From positions 1-12,765 of the forward strand of contig JAFDBA010000063.1 in assembly GCA_019313505.1 (NCBI GenBank): a stretch of 12,765 nt of DNA, given 5' to 3'. The DNA comes from Deltaproteobacteria bacterium. GTDB taxonomy: Bacteria > Desulfobacterota > Desulfobacteria > Desulfobacterales > UBA11574. A program made the position numbers and the translations under genes. The stretch's first letter is position 1, and every line of letters begins with the position of its first letter. Shown here one piece after another: positions 1 to 5,908 of this stretch. Below the pieces are notes generated by a model. It saw only the letters and a program-made list of their open reading frames with translations, was not told the DNA's origin and searched no databases.

Positions 1-1062
1 CTGAATCGATTGATGGGTCATCAACACGGCTGTGTCCGTGCCCTGATCATGGCCCCCACTCGAGAGTTGGCCGAACAGATTCACCAGGAGATCGAAATGC
101 TGGGGCGCAAAACCCGCCTTAAAAGCGTTGCGGTTTACGGTGGCGTGGGTATTAACCCACAAATTCAGAAACTGAAGCGTGCCGATATTGTCGTTGCTTG
201 CCCCGGAAGGCTTCTCGACCATATCGGTCGTCATACCGTCGATCTCTCCCAACTGAAAGTACTGGTAATAGACGAAGCTGACCAGTTGTTCGATATGGGT
301 TTTCTCCCCGATATCAGAAGAATTTTGACGCATCTTCCACAAACGCGCCAGGCACTGCTTTTCTCGGCTACCATGCCCACCGAAATACGACGCCTGGCCA
401 AGGACATCCTGCGAAAACCAGTCACTGTCCAGATAGGAATGACCGCGCCTGCGGACACTGTCAGCCATGCGCTCTACCCGGTGGCCCAGCATCTGAAAAC
501 GGCGCTTTTGTTAAATCTGTTGGGTGCCACTCCTATCAGGTCGGTTCTGATCTTTACTAGAACCAAACACCGAGCCAAGAGCCTGGGGAAGAAACTGGCT
601 GTTGCCGGCTACCGGTCGGCCGCGCTGCAAGGGAACCTTTCCCAGGGGAAACGTCAGGCTGCATTGGATGGCTTTCGGAACGGCACTTTTCAGATCCTGG
701 TGGCTACCGATATCGCCGCTCGCGGAATTGATGTAACCCGGATCTCGCATGTCATTAACTACGATATTCCTTCAACTCCCGAAGCATACATTCATCGTAT
801 TGGTCGGACAGGTCGCGCCACTCACACTGGCGAAGCTTTCACCCTTATTACCGGAGACGATCGCGAGATGGTTCGTGCCATCAATCGAATCATCGGTTCT
901 AAGATCGAGCAACGGACCTTGTCAGCTTTTGACTACAACGCCCCGGCATTCATTCGTAAAAACAGTTCGCAGTGGCAACGGAAGCCGCATCACAAATTCT
1001 CAGGGGCGAATAAGAGCCTAAAGAAAAAGGCTTCACGCATGAACAATCGCATTTGGGCTTAA
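1..1062 (+). CDS. DEAD-box ATP-dependent RNA helicase, RhlE-like, 5'-truncated
   Basis: The frame is open from the first base, so the N-terminus lies outside the window. Helicase motifs appear in the expected order: PTRELAEQ (Ia), CPGRLLDH (Ib), DEAD at 271-282 (II), SAT at 364-372 (III), VLIFTRT (IV), ATDIAARG at 703-726 (V) and HRIGRTGR at 793-816 (VI). The Q motif and Walker A motif must lie upstream. DEAD-box proteins couple ATP hydrolysis to local unwinding of RNA duplexes in ribosome assembly, mRNA decay or cold adaptation. A short basic tail rich in Lys/Arg follows the core (about the last 35 residues), as in RhlE-type helicases. I leave the symbol blank because RhlE, SrmB and DeaD cannot be separated without the missing part. 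The leucine at codon 4 (TTG) and methionine at codon 5 are internal residues, not starts. The gene is visibly richer in G+C than the genes to its right. Confidence 0.95.
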   Translation: MNRLMGHQHGCVRALIMAPTRELAEQIHQEIEMLGRKTRLKSVAVYGGVGINPQIQKLKRADIVVACPGRLLDHIGRHTVDLSQLKVLVIDEADQLFDMGFLPDIRRILTHLPQTRQALLFSATMPTEIRRLAKDILRKPVTVQIGMTAPADTVSHALYPVAQHLKTALLLNLLGATPIRSVLIFTRTKHRAKSLGKKLAVAGYRSAALQGNLSQGKRQAALDGFRNGTFQILVATDIAARGIDVTRISHVINYDIPSTPEAYIHRIGRTGRATHTGEAFTLITGDDREMVRAINRIIGSKIEQRTLSAFDYNAPAFIRKNSSQWQRKPHHKFSGANKSLKKKASRMNNRIWA

Positions 1063-1120
1063 AGCTACTATACGGATAGAAAGAGACAGGATATTTTTCT
1101 CTTATGCATTGATGAATAAG

Positions 1121-1294
1121 TTAGCGCACCTGTCCCACCATATATAAGGGAAGTGACAACAGGCGATAACGAAGGTTTTGTCCATCGGGCAGAGTTGCCT
1201 CCAGAGTGAGTAAGGAGGGAATGTCACTATTAAACCGAACACCAATGGGAGGACGCTTTTCCTGAAAAAACAGATGGACATTTTTCAAAGGTCT
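1121..1294 (-). pseudogene. Possible decayed 3' end of a gene (57-codon open stretch)
   Basis: On the minus strand a frame is open between a TAA at 1295-1297 and a TAA at 1121-1123. It contains the protein-like segments RPPIGVRFNSDIPSLLTLEA and RYRLLSLPLYMVGQVR. There is no ATG; a TTG at 1286-1288 is the only weak start near the beginning, and no ribosome binding site is evident. Composition resembles a real protein C-terminus more than random AT-rich spacer, so a truncated gene (perhaps a transposase or hypothetical protein end) is possible. I do not recognise the family. The rest of 1063-1339 holds a weak 6-bp inverted repeat (1081-1086 with 1098-1103) after the helicase stop, with no clear terminator. 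Confidence 0.25.
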
Positions 1295-1339
1295 TTATGA
1301 GGCTGGGTGAAAAATGGTCGAATCAGGTTCGCCTTCAGG

Positions 1340-1945
1340 CTAATCCATGGCATCCAGTACTTCATACCCTTTCTGTTCCAGGGCTTTTTTAATGCAAGCT
1401 GTATCGCAGGTTGCTAACCTAAAGTAATATACTCTTTTACTGATTTCTTGTGCGGTAATCCCAACGTTTATAATATCCCCGCCATTATCGTTTATAATTT
1501 GCAAAACGTTTTTGAATGCGCCCGGTTCATCTCCAATAACCAGATCAATACGTGAACTGGCGGTAAGCAGACCCATCATGTCAATAAAGGCCCGTAAAAT
1601 GTCCGATTCGGTAATAATTCCGACAAGCTTATCGTTTTTTACAACCGGCATCCCACCGATTTTGTGCTTATAAATTAGTCGGGCCGCACTCTCCACGTCA
1701 TCATCGGGCTTAACCATAATAGGGTTTCTTACTATCAAATCCGAAAGAGATACATCTGTCAGCATGGAGGGAATAAGTCCTTGTTTCAAATCCGCAAGGG
1801 TAATAAAACCCTTTAGTCTGTTACCCTTTGCAACCACAGGAAGATGCCTGATAGAATTAATCTTCATAAGTTCAATTGCCTCCTGGATAGAGGCGTTTTC
1901 CGTTATGGTGATAGGATTAGTAATCATTAATGAATTAATTTTCAT
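1340..1945 (-). CDS. CBS-CBS-ACT domain protein (AcuB-like)
   Basis: This 201-residue protein has a clear three-domain layout. CBS domain 1 spans roughly residues 6-55 (MITNPITI, SIRHLPVV, LKGFITLADL). CBS domain 2 spans about 68-120 (VRNPIMVKPDDDV, IGGMPVV, LVGIITESDIL). A C-terminal ACT-like domain spans about 132-200 and carries the characteristic EPGAF turn followed by NGGDIINV. CBS pairs bind adenine nucleotides and ACT domains usually bind amino acids, so the protein is likely a cytoplasmic ligand sensor. AcuB-type proteins share this layout, but acetoin catabolism genes are absent here. The ATG at 1945 is supported by an AAGGA ribosome binding site at about 1952-1957, spaced 6 bases. 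It lies downstream of the phosphofructokinase gene on the same strand, separated by 202 bp that contain a large palindrome, so cotranscription is uncertain. Confidence 0.9.
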   Translation of the reverse strand: MKINSLMITNPITITENASIQEAIELMKINSIRHLPVVAKGNRLKGFITLADLKQGLIPSMLTDVSLSDLIVRNPIMVKPDDDVESAARLIYKHKIGGMPVVKNDKLVGIITESDILRAFIDMMGLLTASSRIDLVIGDEPGAFKNVLQIINDNGGDIINVGITAQEISKRVYYFRLATCDTACIKKALEQKGYEVLDAMD

Positions 1946-2005
1946 GGTATGTCCTTTTGTTTGATTAGCTATTGCCTATCCATAAATACATTTGAGCATT
2001 AAGTG

Positions 2006-2148
2006 GTTTCCAATTTATAAATGAGATATTTTTTCGATGAGCAAGGCCGCACAAGGGTTTTCGCCCGAGGCGTACTTTCTGTACGTCGAGGGCGGAAACC
2101 CGCGGAGAACGCCGCTCATCGGAAAAATAGCCATTTATAGATGGAAAC
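2006..2148. repeat. 143-bp nested palindromic element (family A)
   Basis: Outer arms 2006-2042 and 2114-2148 are imperfect inverted repeats: GTTTCC, TATAAATG and CGATGAGC on the left all find their complements on the right. Inside is a second stem, GGGTTTTCGCCC (2055-2066) with GGGCGGAAACCC (2090-2101), extended by CGTAC (2071-2075) with GTACG (2081-2085) around a 5-base TTTCT loop. The core is far richer in G+C than the AT-rich outer arms and flanks. The right end touches the last base of the phosphofructokinase stop codon (2148-2150). The transcript would fold into one long hairpin and could act as a terminator or 3' stabiliser, but the shape is that of a mobile palindromic element (MITE- or REP-like). 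No coding frame is evident inside. Confidence 0.8.
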
Positions 2149-4139
2149 TAACTAACGGAGAGGATATATAATAATTCCTTTACAACTCTGAAAGAAGTGG
2201 AATTAACATCAACCAGACTCTTTTCCAGAACAAGGGCCAATTTCCCTTTCCTCTCTTCAAGGTGCATGAGGGGGGCAATCGGAATTCCAATCGGTTCCCA
2301 TTTTGAAAAATCCTTTTCCAGATTCATTATGCCCGCCATCTGTCCTGTGGAACCGTTGGCTACAAGGCTAAAAACAGTCAGCCCAAGGTTATATGTATAA
2401 TTGCAATCAAATCTGGTTGGATCGTTTCCTCTGCCGTCATAACCGTAAAAATGAATCTGTGTTTTGAATTTGGGCACCGATTTCTGATAAAGCTTTTCAA
2501 CAGGAGCAGGAATCTTTTCATCTTTTAAAATCACGCCTTCCTTCTCCAGGGCCTGTTTGAGAGTTTTAATAGATATGATGGATGCTTTAATTAATAAAAA
2601 CTCGGAATCATCATAGTTCGCAAAGAGGATCGGTCCGAAATAATCCGGGTCAAGACCTCCTTTTTCAAGGGTCTTTCGGTAATACGATTTTTCTATTCCG
2701 ATCTTGTAAGTTCCGTTCTCCTTTAGAATGTTAAGGTAATCTTTGACCAGTCCCATGAGAACTTTTTCTGTCTCAACCTGTGAAAACTGGAAATTCCCGT
2801 GACTGTCTCTTTCCATCAGAAGGCCTTCCTGAAAAAATGCAGGAATATCATTAAACAGGTCATCATCCCTTGTATTCCATATGGAAAAAGAAGCATCTTC
2901 CCTTGCGAGTCTGGCCAGCCGTCTCAGATATTCCAGCTTATCTTTGAGAGCCAAAAAATCTGCGTGGAAATCCGTATCATGGGTTTGGTTATATTCAGCA
3001 ATGATTGTGTTCAGCTTTATGATAAAAATCTGTATTTCGTTGATAAATTCCAGAACGCCCTCTGGTAGTACGATCACGCCGTAGTTTTTTCCCACAGCAG
3101 CTCTTCTGACAATGCCGTCACAAATCACACGGGAAAGATGTCTTAAAGTCATGCCATAGGCATGATAATCGACGGCCCCCTCTTTTTCAGCTTTTTCGAT
3201 TCTCTCTTTATCGATGTAATTGGAAAGATCCTCACCGATAAGGGTCATATTGGCATGGGTCTGCAATGCAACTTCAAGTGCCAGGTGGCTGGCGACTCTT
3301 CCCATGACCTTGCAGATATGCCAGTACTTTACATCTGAACTGCTGTCTGTGCATAAATTGGAGATTGCGTTGGCAAACGCCCTGGCAGCGGTATGAAAAC
3401 CGAAGGACATGGCACACAAAACATTACCTTCCGTGTCTCTTACCTGTATATCACCATCAATGGTCTTGGGAACCCCGATGACCTGGATACCGTCTTCGAT
3501 CAATTCCTGTGCCAAAAACGCCGCATTGGTATTCGAATCATCACCACCCACAATGACAAGTGCATCCAGGCCAAGCCTTTCGCAGGTCTCTTTTGAAAGG
3601 GACATTTTCTCTTTTGTATCTATTTTGGCACGACCGGTTTTTATCATGGTAAACCCCCCCAGGTTTCTGTATGAATCAACAAGAGAGGCGGTTATTTCAA
3701 TGGTTTCATTTTCAATAATCCCGTCCGGACCGAGCAAAAAACCGAAAAGGCTGGTTTGAGAATTGGTATTTTTAGCAGCATCGTAAAGTCCTGCAATGAC
3801 ATTATGTCCTCCGGGAGCAGGACCTCCTGAAAACACAATACCAATATTATACTTTTTGCAATATCTTTGTTTGAAGGATTCTTCCGTAGAATCCAATCCC
3901 ACAATCGATTGAACTTTCTTATCTATAATGTCCGGCAACTGTTTCCGGGCTTCCCTGTCAATACTGAATTTGAAATCATCATTATCCTTCAAAACCGTAT
4001 AGGGACTTGTAAATACGTCACATTTGGGGGGAATGTTTTTTCTTCGTTCAATCAGCTCCTGATTAATGTCGCCAGCAGCTTTTTTGACTTCAGGATTTTT
4101 CAGGAGGTCTTCGATACTGATGAGGTCTTTATCTTTCAT
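2148..4139 (-). CDS. pfp: Diphosphate-dependent 6-phosphofructokinase (EC 2.7.1.90), long form
   Basis: The enzyme interconverts fructose 6-phosphate plus PPi and fructose 1,6-bisphosphate plus phosphate, a reversible cytoplasmic step of glycolysis/gluconeogenesis. Motifs in the 663-residue product are GGPAPGGHN (105-113), GGDDSNTNA (198-206), PKTIDGD (224-230), MGR (279-281), PEG (359-361) and HFYGYDGRG (563-571). In this family Asp in GGDD (residue 201) together with Lys in PKTIDGD (225) marks PPi rather than ATP as phosphoryl donor. The protein is about 100 residues longer than the roughly 550-residue plant/Borrelia-type enzymes. The extra length falls in a helical-looking, charged region between PEG and GYDGRG. 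The ATG at 4139 has a GGAG ribosome binding site 7-8 bases upstream. The stop (2148-2150) abuts palindromic element A. The likely promoter lies about 240 bp upstream, beyond a family B repeat. Donor specificity is inferred from motifs. Confidence 0.92.
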   Translation of the reverse strand: MKDKDLISIEDLLKNPEVKKAAGDINQELIERRKNIPPKCDVFTSPYTVLKDNDDFKFSIDREARKQLPDIIDKKVQSIVGLDSTEESFKQRYCKKYNIGIVFSGGPAPGGHNVIAGLYDAAKNTNSQTSLFGFLLGPDGIIENETIEITASLVDSYRNLGGFTMIKTGRAKIDTKEKMSLSKETCERLGLDALVIVGGDDSNTNAAFLAQELIEDGIQVIGVPKTIDGDIQVRDTEGNVLCAMSFGFHTAARAFANAISNLCTDSSSDVKYWHICKVMGRVASHLALEVALQTHANMTLIGEDLSNYIDKERIEKAEKEGAVDYHAYGMTLRHLSRVICDGIVRRAAVGKNYGVIVLPEGVLEFINEIQIFIIKLNTIIAEYNQTHDTDFHADFLALKDKLEYLRRLARLAREDASFSIWNTRDDDLFNDIPAFFQEGLLMERDSHGNFQFSQVETEKVLMGLVKDYLNILKENGTYKIGIEKSYYRKTLEKGGLDPDYFGPILFANYDDSEFLLIKASIISIKTLKQALEKEGVILKDEKIPAPVEKLYQKSVPKFKTQIHFYGYDGRGNDPTRFDCNYTYNLGLTVFSLVANGSTGQMAGIMNLEKDFSKWEPIGIPIAPLMHLEERKGKLALVLEKSLVDVNSTSFRVVKELLYILSVS

Positions 4140-4165
4140 GGTATCGCTCCATACCCGGACAAGCC

Positions 4166-4290
4166 GGAAAAGTTACAAGTGAGCTAAAGTTAAGGAGTCG
4201 CTACGCTCCGGTTTCTATAAAAATTGGCAGTAGTCCTTAACTTTAGGTACTTTAGATCATTTTAGACCACTTCACACTTAATTGGCTAAG
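4166..4290 (+). repeat. Family B intergenic repeat, copy 1
   Basis: This 125-bp unit matches the reverse complement of 10513-10636 with 13 mismatches and one single-base gap by hand alignment (about 89% identity). It begins GGAAAAGTTACAAGTGAGC and ends in CACACTTAATTGGCTAAG. Within it CTAAAGTTAAGGA (about 4184-4196) pairs perfectly with TCCTTAACTTTAG (about 4234-4246). After that comes a degenerate tandem of roughly 9-10-base units built on ACTTTAG (about 4240-4275). It lies between the inferred promoter and start of the phosphofructokinase gene, so it probably forms most of that gene's 5' leader. No coding frame is apparent. Confidence 0.88.
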
Positions 4291-4351
4291 CATTTTTTTT
4301 GTCACAAAAAGCATAAAATTTACAACTAAGAAACTAAAATCTAAGACGTGA

Positions 4352-4379
4352 TGAATTCTTCCTTTTACGAAGCTATCAA
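4352..4379 (+). repeat. Solitary half-copy of the family C palindrome end
   Basis: The sequence TGAATTC, a short variable stretch, then TTTTACGAAGCTATCAA corresponds to 5819-5848, the right end of the nested palindrome upstream of smc (TGAATTC, then TTTTTACGAAGCCATCAA). The match is 28 against 30 bases with few differences. The left arm and centre are missing, so this looks like a degraded or partial copy. Confidence 0.55.
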
Positions 4380-4381
4380 CA

Positions 4382-4411
4382 ATAATATCTACTCTATAAT
4401 GTTTGTGTCAA
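4382..4411 (-). promoter_or_regulatory. Candidate sigma-70-type promoter for the phosphofructokinase gene
   Basis: On the minus strand TTGACA (4406-4411, perfect -35) is followed after 18 bases by TATTAT (4382-4387, 5 of 6 to the -10 consensus). Transcription would start near 4375 and give a leader of about 235 bases before the ATG at 4139, containing repeat B copy 1. The transporter gene ends at 4434, just upstream. Confidence 0.45.
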
Positions 4412-4433
4412 GTCTATTCGATTTCTTAATCTT

Positions 4434-5411
4434 TTAATGGTCAATCTTCCTAAGCCTCCCAACCAGATATCCATCCATTAAAAGATGTACCATATGATGT
4501 AGCACACAGACCACAAGGGCAAGCCCGTATTGCGGGAAAAGGGAAACCTGTAAAATGACCGAAAGGGGCAGTGTTTTCTGGCTGCCCATAAAGATAACAC
4601 TTTCTCTACGGCCTCTGCCCAGTTTTAATAATTTGCTAACAAGTCCTGCGCAACTTAGCAGTATCCCATGGAAACCGAATACCAGCAAAAAAACTATCCC
4701 CACAGACCCCCCAGAGTTTATTATAGCATCTCTCGCTTGGGACATGGCCATCCAGACGATTCCCAGGACTAACCACTGATTCAACACTTGCAGTTTCAGG
4801 GCAAATCGGCCCATGAAAGATTTTGTGAAAAACTTTATTGTCAAGCCAGTGCAGAGTGGTAAAAGTACATAAAATCCGAGCTTCATAACAATCGCCAGCT
4901 TATCAATAGCAACAACAGCTGTTCCGCCAATTAGATTCAAAAGGAGCGAGAGTACAACAGGTATCGTAAAAACGGCAAGCCCGTTGGCCAATATGGTTAT
5001 CACCAGTGCATGGGCCATATTTCCTCCTGCAGCCCCGGTCATAACAACACCGCTGCTCAGTGTTGTTGGCATTACCGCCACCAGAAAAACCCCTATTTTG
5101 ATCCCGGTGCTAAGGGACGCCATGCCAAACAATGCTCCGGTTATCGGGGAAACAAGAAAAATTATTACCAGGGCAATTGCTATGCCCTTTATATCCATCA
5201 GTCCTGATCTTATCTCCCGGGCGTTCAATATCAAACCGGAGAAAAAGAATATCAGAACAATCACAGCATCGGGCCCCCGATGCATTTTGAACCACCTTCC
5301 AATACCGGAGACAGTTTCGGTGGTATCGGCAACAGTTATCACGAATACAAGAACAAGCCCTGCAATGAACCAGTATTTTTTTATTAAGTCGGACAATGTG
5401 ATGTACCCCAT
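4434..5411 (-). CDS. Bile acid:sodium symporter-like transporter (SLC10A7/YfeH type)
   Basis: This 325-residue protein is strongly hydrophobic, with about ten membrane segments spread through its length and short charged loops (for example MHRGPD and RGRRE). Features of the SBF-like/SLC10A7 group are the sequence MPTTLSSGVVMTGAAGGN (114-131), which forms the first crossover region, and GSQKTLPL (276-283) in the second. It sits in the inner membrane; substrate is unknown, as for most bacterial members of this branch. The ATG at 5409-5411 is the first possible start, because TAG lies three codons upstream. There is no ribosome binding site before it, and a perfect TATAAT ends only 11 bases upstream. 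A TTG six codons in is preceded by GGGG and is an alternative start. The gene faces away from smc, and no partner gene suggests its cargo. Confidence 0.88.
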   Translation of the reverse strand: MGYITLSDLIKKYWFIAGLVLVFVITVADTTETVSGIGRWFKMHRGPDAVIVLIFFFSGLILNAREIRSGLMDIKGIAIALVIIFLVSPITGALFGMASLSTGIKIGVFLVAVMPTTLSSGVVMTGAAGGNMAHALVITILANGLAVFTIPVVLSLLLNLIGGTAVVAIDKLAIVMKLGFYVLLPLCTGLTIKFFTKSFMGRFALKLQVLNQWLVLGIVWMAMSQARDAIINSGGSVGIVFLLVFGFHGILLSCAGLVSKLLKLGRGRRESVIFMGSQKTLPLSVILQVSLFPQYGLALVVCVLHHMVHLLMDGYLVGRLRKIDH

Positions 5412-5422
5412 TGCGTTTTGCT

Positions 5423-5428
5423 ATTATA
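5423..5428 (-). promoter_or_regulatory. Candidate -10 box of the transporter gene
   Basis: A perfect TATAAT reads on the minus strand. The expected start site near 5416 is about 5 bases from the ATG at 5411, implying a nearly leaderless transcript, consistent with the lack of a ribosome binding site. At 17-base spacing the -35 position reads ATGCAA (about 3 of 6), so support is weak. Confidence 0.3.
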
Positions 5429-5684
5429 TGACTATATTTATTTTCTTGCATCGTCGGTTTAAGGCAAAGCTTCGCCATTAAGCGGAAAAATTTCCTTGTA
5501 CATATAGCACCTTGCAATTATTAATTCCATAAAGAATACTTTTTCTTTACACATAACTTAAGACAAAACGACAAATAAGTATATTCCACCATATATTGTA
5601 TTCAGACAGCTAAAATTATACCGTCTGTTGTGTTTTTACCTTTACAAGCAGATCATTACCTGTTATTTACTTTAAGATTAATCT

Positions 5685-5847
5685 TGATAGCGTTGTAAAA
5701 AGTCCCATCTACTGCGTTGTAGTATTTTTTCAGACATTAGGCATACTACTTGTATGGCCTCGTTCCTGAAAAAATACTACGCCTTGTATATGAACCTTTT
5801 TACTTAGCCATCTATAGTTGAATTCGTGACTTTTTACGAAGCCATCA
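5685..5847. repeat. 163-bp nested palindromic element (family C) upstream of smc
   Basis: Outer arms 5685-5704 and 5828-5847 are inverted repeats matching at 17 of 20 positions, both carrying GTAAAAAGTC. Inner arms GTAGTATTTTTTCAG (5719-5733) and CTGAAAAAATACTAC (5766-5780) are perfect over 15 bp. The 32-base centre contains a smaller AGGC/GCCT hairpin. A half-copy of the right end occurs at 4352-4379, supporting a dispersed family. It ends about 60 bp before the smc start. The nested-hairpin layout without coding capacity suggests a MITE-like element that depends on enzymes supplied elsewhere, or a chromosomal structural repeat. Confidence 0.8.
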
Positions 5848-5908
5848 ATCTTAACTTGGACAAACTGGATGGGGTTAGTCAGAATATAATAACGGGAGAC
5901 TTAATCGC

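Larger units (their letters stand above)
5412..5908. other. AT-rich intergenic region between divergent transporter and smc genes
   Basis: This 497-bp divergent spacer has no convincing gene. It holds a TATAAT on the minus strand close to the transporter start (5423-5428), a 14-base near-palindrome GGCAAAGCTTCGCC (about 5462-5475), a 5-bp-arm inverted repeat CAGAC/GTCTG just before 5630, and the large nested palindrome C (5685-5847). A TATAAT on the plus strand at 5885-5890 is so close to the smc ribosome binding site that it probably is not the smc promoter. Confidence 0.6.

Noticed and set aside
1212..1262. AAGGAGG followed by ATG and a 14-codon frame (plus strand)
   Set aside because: Only two bases separate the binding site from the ATG and the peptide is too short; no conserved feature supports a leader peptide.
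3409..3759. 116-codon open frame on the plus strand inside the phosphofructokinase gene
   Set aside because: The opposite strand carries the GGDD and PKTIDGD motifs of a real enzyme here; the plus-strand translation shows no domain.
4283..4300. T8 run after repeat B copy 1 as a terminator
   Set aside because: No plus-strand gene lies upstream to be terminated, and no GC-rich stem adjoins the T-run.
4984..5481. 165-codon open frame on the plus strand opposite the transporter
   Set aside because: It is antisense to a membrane protein with clear family motifs; its low-complexity Pro/Ile/Thr-rich translation is typical of a reading-frame shadow.
5885..5890. Perfect TATAAT on the plus strand upstream of smc
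   Set aside because: A transcript starting 7 bases downstream would begin inside the GGGAG ribosome binding site, and no -35 lies at 16-18 bases; TTGGAC is 23 bases away. Probably chance in AT-rich DNA.
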